64,000 nt of DNA from CAVYEM01 sp963767635 (GCA_963767635.1 CAVYEM010000001.1:434001-498000), one strand, 5' to 3'; positions 17,700 through 28,212 are shown, counted from the first letter of the stretch. The notes: generated by a model from the letters alone, not told the origin. Numbers and translations are program-made.

Positions 17700-20544
17700 A
17701 GCGTGCGGCGCGTCCATTTTTCCGGCGCGCAGCCGTCGCGCTGGTGCTTGCGTCACAGGCAATGCAGTTCGCGCCGCACGGCAGCGCGCGCGTGCAGATT
17801 GCGCGCGCGGCTTCCGGCGTCACGTGTCCGACCACGCCGGGAAATTATGTGGCAGGCGGCACGCTGGGCGCAGGCTTGAACACGTATTGGGTGCCGCCGG
17901 CCGGCACGCTGGCGGCAGGCTCGACGAGTTTCAATCTCGGCACGATCGACACGGCGGGCGGCGGCGCTTCTACCGTACCGGTTGCCGGAGACGAGCTGCT
18001 GCTCATTCAAATGCAAGACGGTACGTTCAATTCGAGCAACAGTTCATCGTACGGCGACGGCTCCGGAACCGGCAGCGGTTTTACGTCGATCGGCAATGCC
18101 GGTTTGTATGAATATGTCTCGGTCAAAAGCATCGCCGGCAGCACGGTAACGGTGCAAGGCGTCGGCAGCGGCGGCGGCTTGCTGAATTCCTACTACGAAA
18201 ATACGCCGACCAATCAGCGCTATCAGATCGTGCGCGTCCCGCAGTACACGACCGCCACGCTTTCGGGAAACTTTCGAGCGGCATATTGGGACGGAAAAAC
18301 CGGCGGCGTCGCGGCGCTCGACATGGCCTCGACGCTGAATCTGGGCGGCGCTTCGGTCTATGCAACCGGCGATGGCTTTCGCGGCGGCGCGTTTTCCGTT
18401 TCCGGCACCAGCCCGGCATCAGTCCTCAACACGGACTACGCCGATTCCGCGGCGATGAACGCCGGTCAGCCGGCATTTGGAACGAAGGGCGAAGGCATCG
18501 TCGGCTCTCCGCGCGCAACGTTTTATTACACCAACTTCAGCACGCCAAGCACGCCGTCGGCGCCGACGGTGAATCCGACGCCGGGCACAAGCGACGGCTA
18601 TAGCGGCGGAGATCAGGGCATGGGCGCTCCGGGCAATGCAGGCGGCGGCGGCACCGACGACGATCCGGCGGCCAACGATCAGAACACCGGCGGCGGCGGC
18701 GGCTCGAACGGCGGCGCGGGCGGCAAGGGCGGTTTTCCGTGGACGCCCAACTACAGCGGCAACACGTCGTTGTACTCCGTGCTCGGCGTTCACAGCGCGG
18801 GAAGCTACAGCGCGTCGAACAGCGCTGACGACGGCGGACGCGGCGGAGCACCGCTTTCGGGTTTGGTTTCCGTCGGGCGCGCGTTCATGGGCGGCGGCGG
18901 CGGTGCGGGCTCGAACAACAACAACTCGGACAATAATTCGTACAACAACTACGGAAGTTCGGGAGGCGTCGGAGGCGGCGTCGTGCTGATGCGGCTTGCG
19001 GACGTGAGCGGTACGCCCGCAACGATTTACGCCAACGGCACGACGGGATTGGCGCCGAACAACGACGGGGGAGGCGGAGGCGGCGCCGGTGGAACCGTGA
19101 TTTTGACCTCACCGACCGCGTTCACCGGCATCACCGTCAACGTCAACGGCGCCAACGGCACGACGGCCGACGCGGGCGGCAGCTTTCCCGGTAATCAGCA
19201 CGGTCCGGGCGGCGGCGGAGGCGGCGGCATCGCGCTGACCAGCAGCGGCGTGAGCGCTACGGCGGCAGCAGGAGTCAACGGCACGACCACTCCCAGCCTG
19301 ACCTCGTACGGCGCGACCTCGGGGCAAAGCGGATACACCTCCGCAACGATCGCCGCCTCGCAAGTTCCGGGCATCGCATCGGGCGCGGAATGTTATTCGT
19401 CGGGCGCGTCGGGCACCGCCACGCTCTACACCGGGCCGTACGATTCAGGCGAGGCGACGTACCTGGGCGCGGATTACACCGGTTCGTACGACGGGACGGT
19501 TCCTGCGAGCAACAACAACGATTTCACCGCGCGCGCTATCGCGTTCGCTAGTCCGGGACCGAGCATGATCAACACGGCTTCCAACGGCAGCGCGCTCAGT
19601 CCGCTCGGCAATACCTTCAGCGTCGTATCCGCGCCGACGAACAACGTCGAAAACGTGCTGTACTACGTCGATACCAGCAAGAAGACGTATCATCAGATCG
19701 CGGTAACGGCGACCGCACCGATTTTACCCGCGCAGTGGAAAGTGCAAGTGTGCCCCGACAACGGTTCGGATGCGCCGAATTGCGGCTTCAGCACGGGAAC
19801 CGGCACGTGTTCGGCTACTGCGGACAGAAACAAGTGGATGACCAATCCCGCGGCCGCTGCAAACACGTCGGTGGAAACGTATTGTTATTACAGCGGCGGA
19901 ACGTCCCCGGGAACGGCGCAAACGGTAAAATATTGGACTGTCTACACCGGTCCGACGGGAACATACACGGCGTTTGCGCGATACGACGGCCTGATCTATG
20001 CAAGCGACGACCAAGCGACGCCGGCAACGAACAAGACGCACAACGAGCTGTACGCGGGGTTCATTCCAATCGGTAAGAGCTCGAGCGTCGTAGCATCGGG
20101 ATGCCCCTCCGGCGTGAATCCCGCTTCGGGGATCTGTCCCGGCGGCATCATCAAATACACGCTCAACTACGCGAACATCGTGGCGGGCGGAGGCACCGGC
20201 ACGCAAGGTCAAGCTGCACTGCCTTTATCGAAAGTTCGCCCGGAAGCCTAGTGCTCAGCGACAATGGTTCGAGCGGGCCGGCCGGCACGAATTGGGCGCA
20301 GTATTCCGGCGGCTTGCTCACCGCGCTTAGCGCGGGAACGAGCGGCGCGACGTGCGGCAGCGGCGGCTCTTGCGGAGACGTGAGCTCCGGAACGACGTGC
20401 GCGTACGATGCCGGACATCCCGGCGGAATCGGCGCCACGAGCTTTGCATGCACCGTCGGCGGTTCGAGCTTCCGGCTGTATCCGCAGAATTTCACCGGCA
20501 AAACCTCAAGCGGATACATCACCTTCGCCGTCCGCGCGAAATAG
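17696..20544 (+). CDS. Gly-rich secreted surface protein, last gene of locus A (frame broken)
   Basis: About 949 residues when rejoined. The GTG start overlaps the previous stop (GTGA). A signal peptide with an Arg-rich n-region precedes a beta-rich first third (TGGVAALDMASTLNLGGASV), a central Gly/Asn-rich portion with runs such as GGGGGSNGGAGGKGGF, and an Ig-like C-terminal region. The frame breaks near 20210-20222: one frame ends …GTQGQAALPLSK, while the other continues FIESSPGSLVLSDNG to FAVRAK. The restored C-terminus (CPGGIIKYTLNYAN … GTNWAQYSGG) parallels the 9784-12321 protein. It is probably an adhesive surface component of the locus A structure. Confidence 0.72.
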
Positions 20545-20618
20545 CGGTTCCGGCGGGGTCACAAAGGGTGCGCGAAGGTCGTTTTCGCGCTAAGATGGAG
20601 TTTCGGAGGAATCTGCCG

Positions 20619-21821
20619 ATGCGCCGTATCGTCTGCTCGCTGTTCTGCGCTGCGTTGCTGCTCGGGACGACGGCCGCTCCTGCTTTGGCCAACCCGCCGA
20701 TCGTTATTAACCCACCCAACGAAGGCGTGCTCCCCTCGGATCCGCAAGGCGCCATGGATCAAGCGCGCGAGCGCGTCGCTTCCGGCAATCTGCTGGGCGC
20801 CATTACCGCGCTGCAGACGTACGTTGCGGGGCATCCCGGCGAGATCGGTCCCGAACGGTTGCTCGGCGATCTCTATTACCGCAGGGGCGAGCTGCAGCGA
20901 GCCGAGATGACGTACCAGCACATCCTGCAATACGAGCCAGGCGATAAAGAGACGCACAATCGGTTGGGATCGGTGTATGCCACCGAAAACCGCATCGACG
21001 ACGCAATCGCAGAATTTAACCGAAGCCTGCCTGGGACGGATTCCGTCCCGGACCTCGTGCACTTGCATATTCGCAAGGGCGACATCGAATCGTACAAACA
21101 AGAACTGCAGAACCTTGCCGAACGGTATCCGTCAGACGCTGAAGCGCAGTCCGAAATTGGAGAAGTGTACGAAGCGCTCAACGTGCCCGAGATCGCGGTG
21201 CGCTACTTCCGGCGCGCGCTCGACGTCGAGCCCGCCTCACTGATCGCGCTGAACGGCCTGGGTCTTTCCTATTTGGACGAGCACGCGTACAGTCAAGCCA
21301 TCTCGCAGTTCAAGACGTGCCTATCGCACGATGCCTACAACTATGCGTGCATGGACAATATGGGCGCCACGTATCTGGAGATGTCGCAGTTCACGCAAGC
21401 AGAAATATTGCTTCGAAAAGCCCACCAGCTCTATCCCGAGCACCCGGAAGCTCTGGTAAATTTGGGATATCTCATCGACTCGCGAGGCGACTGGAAAAAG
21501 GCCGTAGCGTATTACGTCCAAGCGATGACCGTTTATCCGTACGCGCCCGACGCCTATGTCGACCTTGGATACACGTACAATGTGCACGGGCTTTATCAGT
21601 TGGCGCAATCGGCCCTAATCAAGGGGCTCGCCGTTGCACCGGAGGACGGCCGCCTGCACTTTCTCCTGGGCGATGCCTATATGCGTCAAGGAAACGACGC
21701 GATGGCCGCGTCGCAGTACCGCGCCGCGGCCTTGGCGCGAAATTTGGATCCGGGCATACGGCGCGTGGCCGAGCAGCGCACCGCCGCGATGCAGCGTCCT
21801 CGTCCCGGCGCCACTCCGTAG
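20619..21821 (+). CDS. Secreted TPR-repeat protein
   Basis: 400 residues. The signal peptide (MRRIVCSLFCAALLLGTTAA … ALA) is followed by about ten tetratricopeptide repeats from residue ~50 to 370, for example GDLYYRRGELQRAEMTYQHI, LGLSYLDEHAYSQAISQFKT and LGYLIDSRGDWKKAVAYYVQ. The ATG at 20619 has a good GGAGGA site 8 bases upstream; an upstream in-frame ATG (20594) lacks one. TPR solenoids are protein-protein scaffolds, and a periplasmic one directly after locus A may help assemble it, although a 74-base gap separates them. No catalytic motif is seen. Confidence 0.85.
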   Translation: MRRIVCSLFCAALLLGTTAAPALANPPIVINPPNEGVLPSDPQGAMDQARERVASGNLLGAITALQTYVAGHPGEIGPERLLGDLYYRRGELQRAEMTYQHILQYEPGDKETHNRLGSVYATENRIDDAIAEFNRSLPGTDSVPDLVHLHIRKGDIESYKQELQNLAERYPSDAEAQSEIGEVYEALNVPEIAVRYFRRALDVEPASLIALNGLGLSYLDEHAYSQAISQFKTCLSHDAYNYACMDNMGATYLEMSQFTQAEILLRKAHQLYPEHPEALVNLGYLIDSRGDWKKAVAYYVQAMTVYPYAPDAYVDLGYTYNVHGLYQLAQSALIKGLAVAPEDGRLHFLLGDAYMRQGNDAMAASQYRAAALARNLDPGIRRVAEQRTAAMQRPRPGATP

Positions 21822-21847
21822 CCGCCCGTCCCCGGGCCCTCGCGCCG

Positions 21848-22225
21848 TCAGCGCCTGGCGATCGCGTCGATCTCCACGCGCGCGCCTCGGGGAAGCGCCG
21901 CGACGGCGACGGTCGTGCGCGCGGGTTTGGTTTGTTCGAATTGGGAGGCATACGCCTCGTTGACCGCCGCGTAGTCGTTCATGTCGGTCAAGAATATCGT
22001 TGTTTTTACCACGTCGGCATACGTCATTTCCGCCGCCCGCAAGACCGCACCCAAATTGCGCAGTATCTGCGCGGTCTGAGCGGCGGCATCCGCGCCGCAG
22101 AGCTCGCCGGTCTTGGGATCGATCGCGACCTGGCCGCTGCAAAAAAGCTCGTTGTGCGCGAGAATCGCCTGGCTGTACGGGCCGATCGCGACCGGAGCAT
22201 CATCGGTGCGAACTGCGTGGTTCAT
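21848..22225 (-). CDS. ridA: RidA-family enamine/imine deaminase
   Basis: The 125-residue YjgF/YER057c/UK114 protein hydrolyses reactive 2-aminoacrylate-type enamines released by PLP enzymes. Family signatures are IGPYSQAILAHNELFCSGQV near the start, QTAQILRNLGAVLRAAEMTY in the middle, and the Arg-containing KPARTTVAVAALPRGARVEI at the end. The ATG at 22225 gives the typical length; an ATG four codons earlier is possible. It is divergent from a PLP-dependent decarboxylase, consistent with detoxifying PLP by-products. Confidence 0.92.
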   Translation of the reverse strand: MNHAVRTDDAPVAIGPYSQAILAHNELFCSGQVAIDPKTGELCGADAAAQTAQILRNLGAVLRAAEMTYADVVKTTIFLTDMNDYAAVNEAYASQFEQTKPARTTVAVAALPRGARVEIDAIARR

Positions 22226-22292
22226 CGATGGGATCATCCTTTCTGCTGTCGACGTGTAGTGGCTGCGCCGCCGGTGGAGAATACCGGCGCTC

Positions 22293-23703
22293 GTGAACAC
22301 CTTCGCCGCTGAATTCGCGGCTGTTGCAGAGTGGATCAATCGATACCTTTCCGGCGCAGCGGCGTATCCCGTGCTCGCGCAAGTACGACCGGGAGAAATT
22401 ACCGCGCAGCTTCCTTCGCGCCCGCCGGAAGAGGGTGAATCGTTTGCTGCGCTCATGGCGGATTTCGAGCGCATCGTGATGCCGGGCATCACGCATTGGA
22501 ACAGCCCGCGCTTTTTTGCGTATTTCGCCACCAGCTCCGCGCCCGTCGCAGTGGCGGCCGAAGCGCTGGCGGCCGCGCTGGACGTCAAAGCAATGTTGTG
22601 GCGCACCTCGCCTGCTGCGACGGAGCTCGAAGAAGTGGTGATGCGCTGGCTGGCCGAGCTGATGGGACTGAGTTCCGGCTTCACCGGCATCATCTACGAC
22701 ACCGCATCGATCGGCGGTCTTACCGCGCTTGCCGCTGCGCGCGAACGGCTCGATCCGGAGATTCGCGAGCACGGAATGGCGGCTCCCAATTCTTCACCGC
22801 TGCGCGTTTATGTTACCGAACACACGCATTCGCACATCGAAAAAGCGTGCATCGCGCTGGGCATCGGGCGCGCGAACGTCGTGCGCGTCGCCTGCGATCC
22901 CGCGTACCGAATGCGCGTCGACGATCTGAGGGCGCGCATGGATGCGGACGCCGCTGCAGGTATGCGGCCCATGTGCATCGTCGCGACCGCCGGAACGACG
23001 TCGACCACCTCGCGCGATCCGATCGAAGCGATCGCCCAAATCGCGGGCGAGCGAGACGTGTGGCTGCACGTCGACGCTGCATACGCCGGCGTGGCGGCAA
23101 TCGTGCCGGAATGCCGCTGGATACTGGCCGGCGCGGACCGGGCCGATTCAATCGTCGTCAACCCCCACAAGTGGCTCTTCGTGCCGATGGACTGTTCGGC
23201 GTTGTATGTCCGCGATGTCGAGTTGCTGCGACGGACGTTCAGTTTGATTCCCGAATACTTGCGTACGCCAGAAGAGTCGGTGCGCAACTACATGGACTAC
23301 GGCTTGCAGCTCGGACGGCGCTTTCGGGCACTTAAACTGTGGTTCGTCTTGCGGTACTTCGGCGCAGCGGGGCTGCGCGATTTGCTGCGCACGCACATTG
23401 CGCTGGCGCAGGAGTTCGCCGCGTGGGTGCGCGCGCAACCCGACTGGGAAGTTCTCGCGCCGCATCCGCTCTCGGTCGTGTGCTTTCGCTACGCGCCGGC
23501 GGGAGGGGGCGAGCGCGACTTGGACGAGACTGAACGAGCGCATTATGGAGGCCGCCAACCAGACTGGCGAGGTGTTCATTTCTCACACGCGCATCGACGG
23601 CCATCTCGCGTTGCGAATGGCCATCGGCAATCTGCGAACGACCCGAGACGACGTGGCCGTGGCGTGGAACATTCTGCGAACCCAGGCCGCGGAGCAGTTG
23701 TAA
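22293..23703 (+). CDS. PLP-dependent group II amino acid decarboxylase (frame broken)
   Basis: Rejoined length is about 469 residues, typical of aromatic-L-amino-acid decarboxylases. Landmarks are GITHWNSPRFFAYFATSSAP (substrate pocket), IIYDTASIGGLTALAAARER, VTEHTHSHIEKA (His stacking on PLP), VDAAYAG (Asp binding the pyridine N) and VNPHKWLFVPMDCSA (Schiff-base Lys). It starts at GTG 22293. The frame breaks between about 23505 and 23530, near a GGGAGGGGG stretch; the downstream frame reads RLNERIMEAANQTGEVFISH and ends …AAEQL. The substrate (Trp, Tyr, Phe or DOPA type) cannot be decided. RidA is divergently adjacent. Confidence 0.85.
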
Positions 23704-23746
23704 CGCGGTTGGGAACTCTCGCAGGACGTGTCGAACGCGGTTGCCG

Positions 23747-25642
23747 ATGCGCGTGCTGATCGTCGAAGGGGAGCCCGCCGACGCGAAGGTAACCGAAGAT
23801 CTTTTGCGCGAGGGCGACCCGCTGATCGACCTGCTCGCCGTTTCGCGCCTGAGCGACGCGCTCAGCGTGGCCGCGGAACGCCCGTTCGACGCCATCTTAC
23901 TGGACCACACGCTGCGGGACGCCGGCGGCGTAGATGCGCTCGCGTGCATGAGCTCGGCGGCGCCCCACGTGCCGATCATCGTGCTCGCTCATTCCGATGA
24001 CGAAACGGCCGGCACGCACGCGCTCGAAGCCGGCGCACAGGATTATCTGGCAAAGCAGCACGTCGACGGCGTTTCGTTATGCCGCGCACTGCGCTACGCG
24101 ATAGAACGGCAGCAGTTGCTGGATCGCGTGACCAAGAGCCGGACGCTCTTGCAAGAAGAGAACGTCATTCTACGACGCTTGACCGATGCGGCGGGACGGG
24201 TGTTTGCCACCCTGGACGTTCGCGCGGTCGTCGGTCTGCTGGCAGCGGAAGCGCGGCGGTTGTGGGGCGGCAGCGTCATTCTGTACGCGCTGCGCTCCTC
24301 GGGAGAACTGGTCTGCGCCGAAACGGTTGGCGATCGTCCCAAACCCGACGAGTTTCTGATCGCCGCATTTGCCTCGCACCGGCCGGTGCTGAACGCACAG
24401 CGTACGCGGCTGGCGTTGCCGGTTTCCGGAACCAGCGGACGAAACGAATGGATTTTGGACATCGCCGGTGCGCAGGAGCCCTTTGGCGAGAACGACGTAT
24501 TCGCGCTCGAGTTGCTGCGCCAGTACGTCGGCATCGCGATACAAAACGTCGCGCTATTCGGCGAACTGCAATCGCAGCGCGCGAGCGTCATCCAGCTCAA
24601 CCAACTCAAGGACGATCTGATTGCGGTGCTGGCGCACGATTTCAAGGGCCCGCTGACTACGATCATCGGCTTTACCGAGCTGCTCGAGCAGCACGCGCTC
24701 GAAGGCGACGACGCTGACGGTGCGCTGCGCACCATTCGGCAATCTGCGACGCGGCTGGCGGGTTTGGCCAACGACACGCTGGCGCTCTCCCGCGTGGAAC
24801 AAGGCGAACTCAATCTGGCCGCCGACCCGGTCAACGTGAGCGACATCCTGGCGGAAACGGTCCAAGCACTGCAATCGCAGCGGCAAATCGAACTGCACGT
24901 GGAGGCGCATGATGCCGTCGTGCGCGGGGATCCGCAGCGTCTGCGGCAAGTGTTCGAAAACGTCATCGGCAACGCGATCAAATATTCTGCGGAAGACCAA
25001 CGGATCGGCGTGCGGGTCGCGGAAGCCGACGATACTGTGCGGATAGCCGTCGAAGACCGCGGCATCGGTATCCCGGCCGACGAGATGAAGTTCGTGTTCG
25101 AGCGCTTCACGCGCGCCTCCAACGCCAAACGTTCGCGCATCAAAGGCACCGGCCTTGGATTGTACCTTGCCAAGACGCTGGTGGAGCGCCACGGCGGCAA
25201 CATCGAAGTGCAGAGCCGATTAGGCGAAGGAAGCACGTTCACCGTGATCTTGCCGCGCATGCACGACGGATTCGGCGGCGTGCTGCGCGTGATTGCGGTC
25301 ACCACCGATGAGAACTTGGGCCCGTACGTGCTGCACGAACTACGTACGCACGGGCTCGCGTGCCGGCGGGACAAGACGCTGACTGCGGCGCTGGAGCGCT
25401 TGAGTGTGAACTCCGCAGACATCGTCATCGTCGATTGCGACAGCATTACCTCGGATATGTCGGGTCTTTTCGCGCGCGCGGCGGCGGCGGAGCCGCGCAT
25501 CGGCCTGATTAGCATCGCTCGAACTGCGCACGACGATGCGCGCTGGGACGTCGCGCTGCGTAATCCGTTTCTGGGCTCGGATTTACAGGAGGCAGTCGCG
25601 CAAGCGGATAGACTGCGGCTAAACGGCGAACGCTTCGGTTAG
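23747..25642 (+). CDS. Hybrid sensor histidine kinase (REC-GAF-HisKA-HATPase, degenerate C-terminal REC)
   Basis: 631 residues and cytoplasmic. The N-terminal receiver has Asp53 in AILLDHTLRD and the terminal Lys in QDYLAKQH. A coiled coil (~115-135) leads to a GAF-like domain (~145-275), then HisKA with His297 in VLAHDFKGPLT. The HATPase_c domain has N box ENVIGNAIKYS, G1 EDRGIGIP, F box FERFTRA and G2 GTGLGLYLAK. The last ~120 residues look like a second receiver fold (LRVIAVTTDENLGPYVLHEL … IVIVDCDS). No output domain or membrane segment is visible. I chose the ATG at 23747 over a TTG two codons earlier. The partner regulator is not in the window. Confidence 0.9.
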   Translation: MRVLIVEGEPADAKVTEDLLREGDPLIDLLAVSRLSDALSVAAERPFDAILLDHTLRDAGGVDALACMSSAAPHVPIIVLAHSDDETAGTHALEAGAQDYLAKQHVDGVSLCRALRYAIERQQLLDRVTKSRTLLQEENVILRRLTDAAGRVFATLDVRAVVGLLAAEARRLWGGSVILYALRSSGELVCAETVGDRPKPDEFLIAAFASHRPVLNAQRTRLALPVSGTSGRNEWILDIAGAQEPFGENDVFALELLRQYVGIAIQNVALFGELQSQRASVIQLNQLKDDLIAVLAHDFKGPLTTIIGFTELLEQHALEGDDADGALRTIRQSATRLAGLANDTLALSRVEQGELNLAADPVNVSDILAETVQALQSQRQIELHVEAHDAVVRGDPQRLRQVFENVIGNAIKYSAEDQRIGVRVAEADDTVRIAVEDRGIGIPADEMKFVFERFTRASNAKRSRIKGTGLGLYLAKTLVERHGGNIEVQSRLGEGSTFTVILPRMHDGFGGVLRVIAVTTDENLGPYVLHELRTHGLACRRDKTLTAALERLSVNSADIVIVDCDSITSDMSGLFARAAAAEPRIGLISIARTAHDDARWDVALRNPFLGSDLQEAVAQADRLRLNGERFG

Positions 25643-25725
25643 AACGGCGTATCCGCGATACGCGCTCCACGCCCCCGTCGGCCTGAGCCAGTCGAAGGTC
25701 GCCGGGCCCCCGGCCTTCGGCCCCC
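25643..25725 (-). repeat. Dispersed palindromic element, copy 1
   Basis: On the minus strand it begins GGGGGCCGAAGGCCGGGGG, continues through a CCTTCGACTGGCTCAGG insert, and ends GGGGGCGTGGAGCGCG…GCGGATACGCCGTT. It lies between the convergent kinase and glutamine synthetase genes. Copies 2 and 3 at 38365 and 43128 share both ends. The GGCC-GAA-GGCC core can form a tight hairpin. Confidence 0.7.
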
Positions 25726-25754
25726 TGCATTTTCATACGCGCACCGCAGATTTA

Positions 25755-27059
25755 CTAGTAGAGCCGAAGATAGGCGCGGTGCTCCCAAGGATGTACCGCG
25801 CGGCGATAGCGTTCGTATTCGGCGAGTTTGGCATCGCGCAGCGCGTGATAGATGTGGTCGCCAAGCGCGGCGCGCACGACCGGATCCGCGTCCAACTCCG
25901 TAATCGCTTGTCGAAGCGATGTAGGCAACGTGCCGATGCCGCGTTCTCGGCGATCGCGCTCGGTCAGTTCGTACGTTGAACCCACGAGCGGATCGCCGGC
26001 GAGACTCCTGCGGGCGATGCCGTCGGTCAGCGCGCCGAGCAGCGTTGCCAGCGCCAGGTATGGATTGCACGCCGGATCGGGGCTGCGCATTTCGATCTGA
26101 GGCGGCGCAACGTGGGGAGGCACGCGCACTAACGCATTGGCGCTGCGCTCGGACCACACCGTGTAAATGGGGGCGTCCCACGCGGCGACCAAACGTTTGT
26201 ACGAGTTGACCGTCGCATTGCAGACGGCGGTGAGCGCCTGCGCATGGCTCAGCAATCCGCCGATTGCGTACAACTTGGTTTCTTCGTCGAGTATAAAGTT
26301 CACGTGCAAGCCGCTACCGGCGCGATCTTCGAGCGGTTTGGGCATGAACGTCGCTTCCAAGCCGAATCGCGCCGCCACATGCTTTGCAATCGTGCGTAGG
26401 GTCAGCAGCGCATCGGCGGCTTGTAAAACGTCCAGATGAGGGAAGTCGATCTCGTGCTGGCCGGCTCCGTGTTCATGATGCGCGCCGGCAACGCAAACGC
26501 CCATTGACTGCAGCGCCGACACGATCGCGGTTCGGGCCGCCTCGCCGCGATCGTTTGCGGAAAAGTCGAAATACGATCCGACGTCTGAGGTGTGAGTGGA
26601 GCCGAACTCGCTTTCATGCGCGTCGAAGAGGTAGAACTCGACCTCCAACGCTGCACGCAGCAGCGGCATCGCACGTTGCGCTTCTTCGGCGGCGCGCCGC
26701 AAAGTGGTGCGCGGGCACCCTTCAAACGGCGAACCGTCGGGCATGGCGATATCGCACAGCATCCGAGCCTCGGCGGCATCGGGCGTCGACCAGGGATAGA
26801 CTGCAAACGTCCCCGGATCCGGATGCAGTACCATGTCGAGTTCTTCGCCGCGGACGAATCCGTCGATGGAGCCGCCGTCGAACGTAACTTTGCCTTCGAG
26901 CGCCGCTTCCAGTTCGCCGGCCGGAATTGAAACGTTTTTGCTCACGCCCAGCACATCGGCAAACGCAAGGCGCACGAAGCCGACGTTGCGTTCCTTTGCC
27001 AGCCGCAGCACGTCGCGCTTGGCGGACGCGCGCGCAGCATCGTTACGGTGTGAGTGCAT
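25755..27059 (-). CDS. Glutamine synthetase family protein (GSI-like)
   Basis: About 434 residues. The ligase fold motifs of GSI are present with local changes: FADVLGVSKNVSIP, VTFDGGSIDGFVR (usually FDGSSIEGF), EVEFYLFD, HHEHGAGQHEIDF (usually HEVAPGQHEI), AGSGLHVNFIL, VNSYKRLV and RSPDPACNPYLALATLLGA. These fit an ammonia or amine:glutamate ligase. The altered FDGG and HHEHGAG segments leave open a glutamylamine or other gamma-glutamyl ligase. No adenylylation-site Tyr motif is seen. I start at MHSHRNDAARAS (27059), though ATGs at 27095 and 27107 are also open. The start lies inside the end of the PucR-type gene, so the two are coupled. Confidence 0.8.
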   Translation of the reverse strand: MHSHRNDAARASAKRDVLRLAKERNVGFVRLAFADVLGVSKNVSIPAGELEAALEGKVTFDGGSIDGFVRGEELDMVLHPDPGTFAVYPWSTPDAAEARMLCDIAMPDGSPFEGCPRTTLRRAAEEAQRAMPLLRAALEVEFYLFDAHESEFGSTHTSDVGSYFDFSANDRGEAARTAIVSALQSMGVCVAGAHHEHGAGQHEIDFPHLDVLQAADALLTLRTIAKHVAARFGLEATFMPKPLEDRAGSGLHVNFILDEETKLYAIGGLLSHAQALTAVCNATVNSYKRLVAAWDAPIYTVWSERSANALVRVPPHVAPPQIEMRSPDPACNPYLALATLLGALTDGIARRSLAGDPLVGSTYELTERDRRERGIGTLPTSLRQAITELDADPVVRAALGDHIYHALRDAKLAEYERYRRAVHPWEHRAYLRLY

Positions 27060-28212
27060 CGATTGCCATAGCCATTCGTAGCGTGAGCTGGTCATGCGGA
27101 TCGTCAAGGTTGCGTCCGCAAATTTCGTTGATTTGCCGCAAACGATAGAATACGGTGTGACGATGCACGCTGAGCTCTACCGCCGCTGTTTTCACGTTTT
27201 CTCCCATTGCGAAATACAAGCGCAACGTGCGCTCGAGCTCGGTTTGGTGCTTCTCGTCGTAGGTTCGCAGCGGTGCGAGCGTGTGGCGTGCGAATGCGCG
27301 CAGTGCTTCGGGGTCCGCGCCCGCAAGCAGCAACGGATATGCGCCCAAGTCTCCGTACACTCCGATGTGTCCGTTGCCGTAGAGCCTGCGCGAAATGGTC
27401 AGAGCCGCGGCCGCCTGGTTGACGGACGCGGGCAGCATCATGAGCGGCACGCGCGTCCCCACGCCGCCGGTCAGGCGCAGGTTCGAATGCTTTTTAACTA
27501 CGTTGCGTCCGAGCAGCAACGCGGCGGTGCGCGCATTGGCCGCATCGATCTCGCGCGCCGCCGGAATGAAGAACAGCAACGTTTCCGCGCGTTCGACGAA
27601 CCCCACGTCCGCATCGGAAACTTTGAAGGCTTCCATGGCGATGGTGCGCAGCGGCGATCGATCGATGCTTGCGCCGGCGTCCACCGCTTCCGATTCGAGC
27701 GCAACGGCGACATAGTGGGTCGCAACGGCGATGCTGCGCGAGGCGGCATCGTCCCGTGCCGCCGCAGTGTCCAAATAGGCGCCTGCGGATAAGCGCTTCC
27801 AAAAAGCGCCGCGGCGCCCCGCGTCCGTGCCGCGTTCGCGCGAGAGCTCGACTCCGATGGCCGCGGCGGTCAAGCGTACGGCGTGTTCGAGCGCGTCCAG
27901 ATCGCCCTCGCCGAAAATGGTGAGTTGTCCCAGATGCAGCTGCGACGACCCCATGGGCAATGTTCTGCCCGCATATCCGTTCCGCAGCGCGCTGTACGAG
28001 GGTGCGGCACCATCGCGTGGCAGCAACGGCCGCACGCTGCTGGGAATCCCGGAACCGCCGGCTGCCGTGAGATGCCGCCATTGCGCATCCTCGACGAGCA
28101 CGCGCACTCCCGTGCGGCGCGCCAAATGACCGGCCAGCGCTTTTGGGCCGCCCCCGGACGCCGCAATTCGCAGGAGTTCCTCGGCAAACGCTACGAGCTC
28201 GGACGCCGTCAT
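27043..28212 (-). CDS. PucR/CdaR-family transcriptional regulator
   Basis: 389 residues with an N-terminal sensory region, a GGDEF-like middle domain (residues ~150-290) and the C-terminal PucR helix-turn-helix: YFAMGENVKTAAVELSVHRH then TVFYRLRQINEICGRNLDDP. Such regulators commonly control purine, sugar-acid or amino-acid nitrogen use. It overlaps the start of the glutamine synthetase-like gene, so it probably regulates nitrogen assimilation through that enzyme. It is divergent from the cupin gene across a 140-base intergenic stretch that must hold both promoters. Confidence 0.85.
   Translation of the reverse strand: MTASELVAFAEELLRIAASGGGPKALAGHLARRTGVRVLVEDAQWRHLTAAGGSGIPSSVRPLLPRDGAAPSYSALRNGYAGRTLPMGSSQLHLGQLTIFGEGDLDALEHAVRLTAAAIGVELSRERGTDAGRRGAFWKRLSAGAYLDTAAARDDAASRSIAVATHYVAVALESEAVDAGASIDRSPLRTIAMEAFKVSDADVGFVERAETLLFFIPAAREIDAANARTAALLLGRNVVKKHSNLRLTGGVGTRVPLMMLPASVNQAAAALTISRRLYGNGHIGVYGDLGAYPLLLAGADPEALRAFARHTLAPLRTYDEKHQTELERTLRLYFAMGENVKTAAVELSVHRHTVFYRLRQINEICGRNLDDPHDQLTLRMAMAIDALTP

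Noticed and set aside
25702..25725. GGCC-TTC-GGCC hairpin as an intrinsic terminator
   Set aside because: No T-tract follows on either strand, and the same element occurs at a gene start (38365). It is listed as a dispersed repeat instead.
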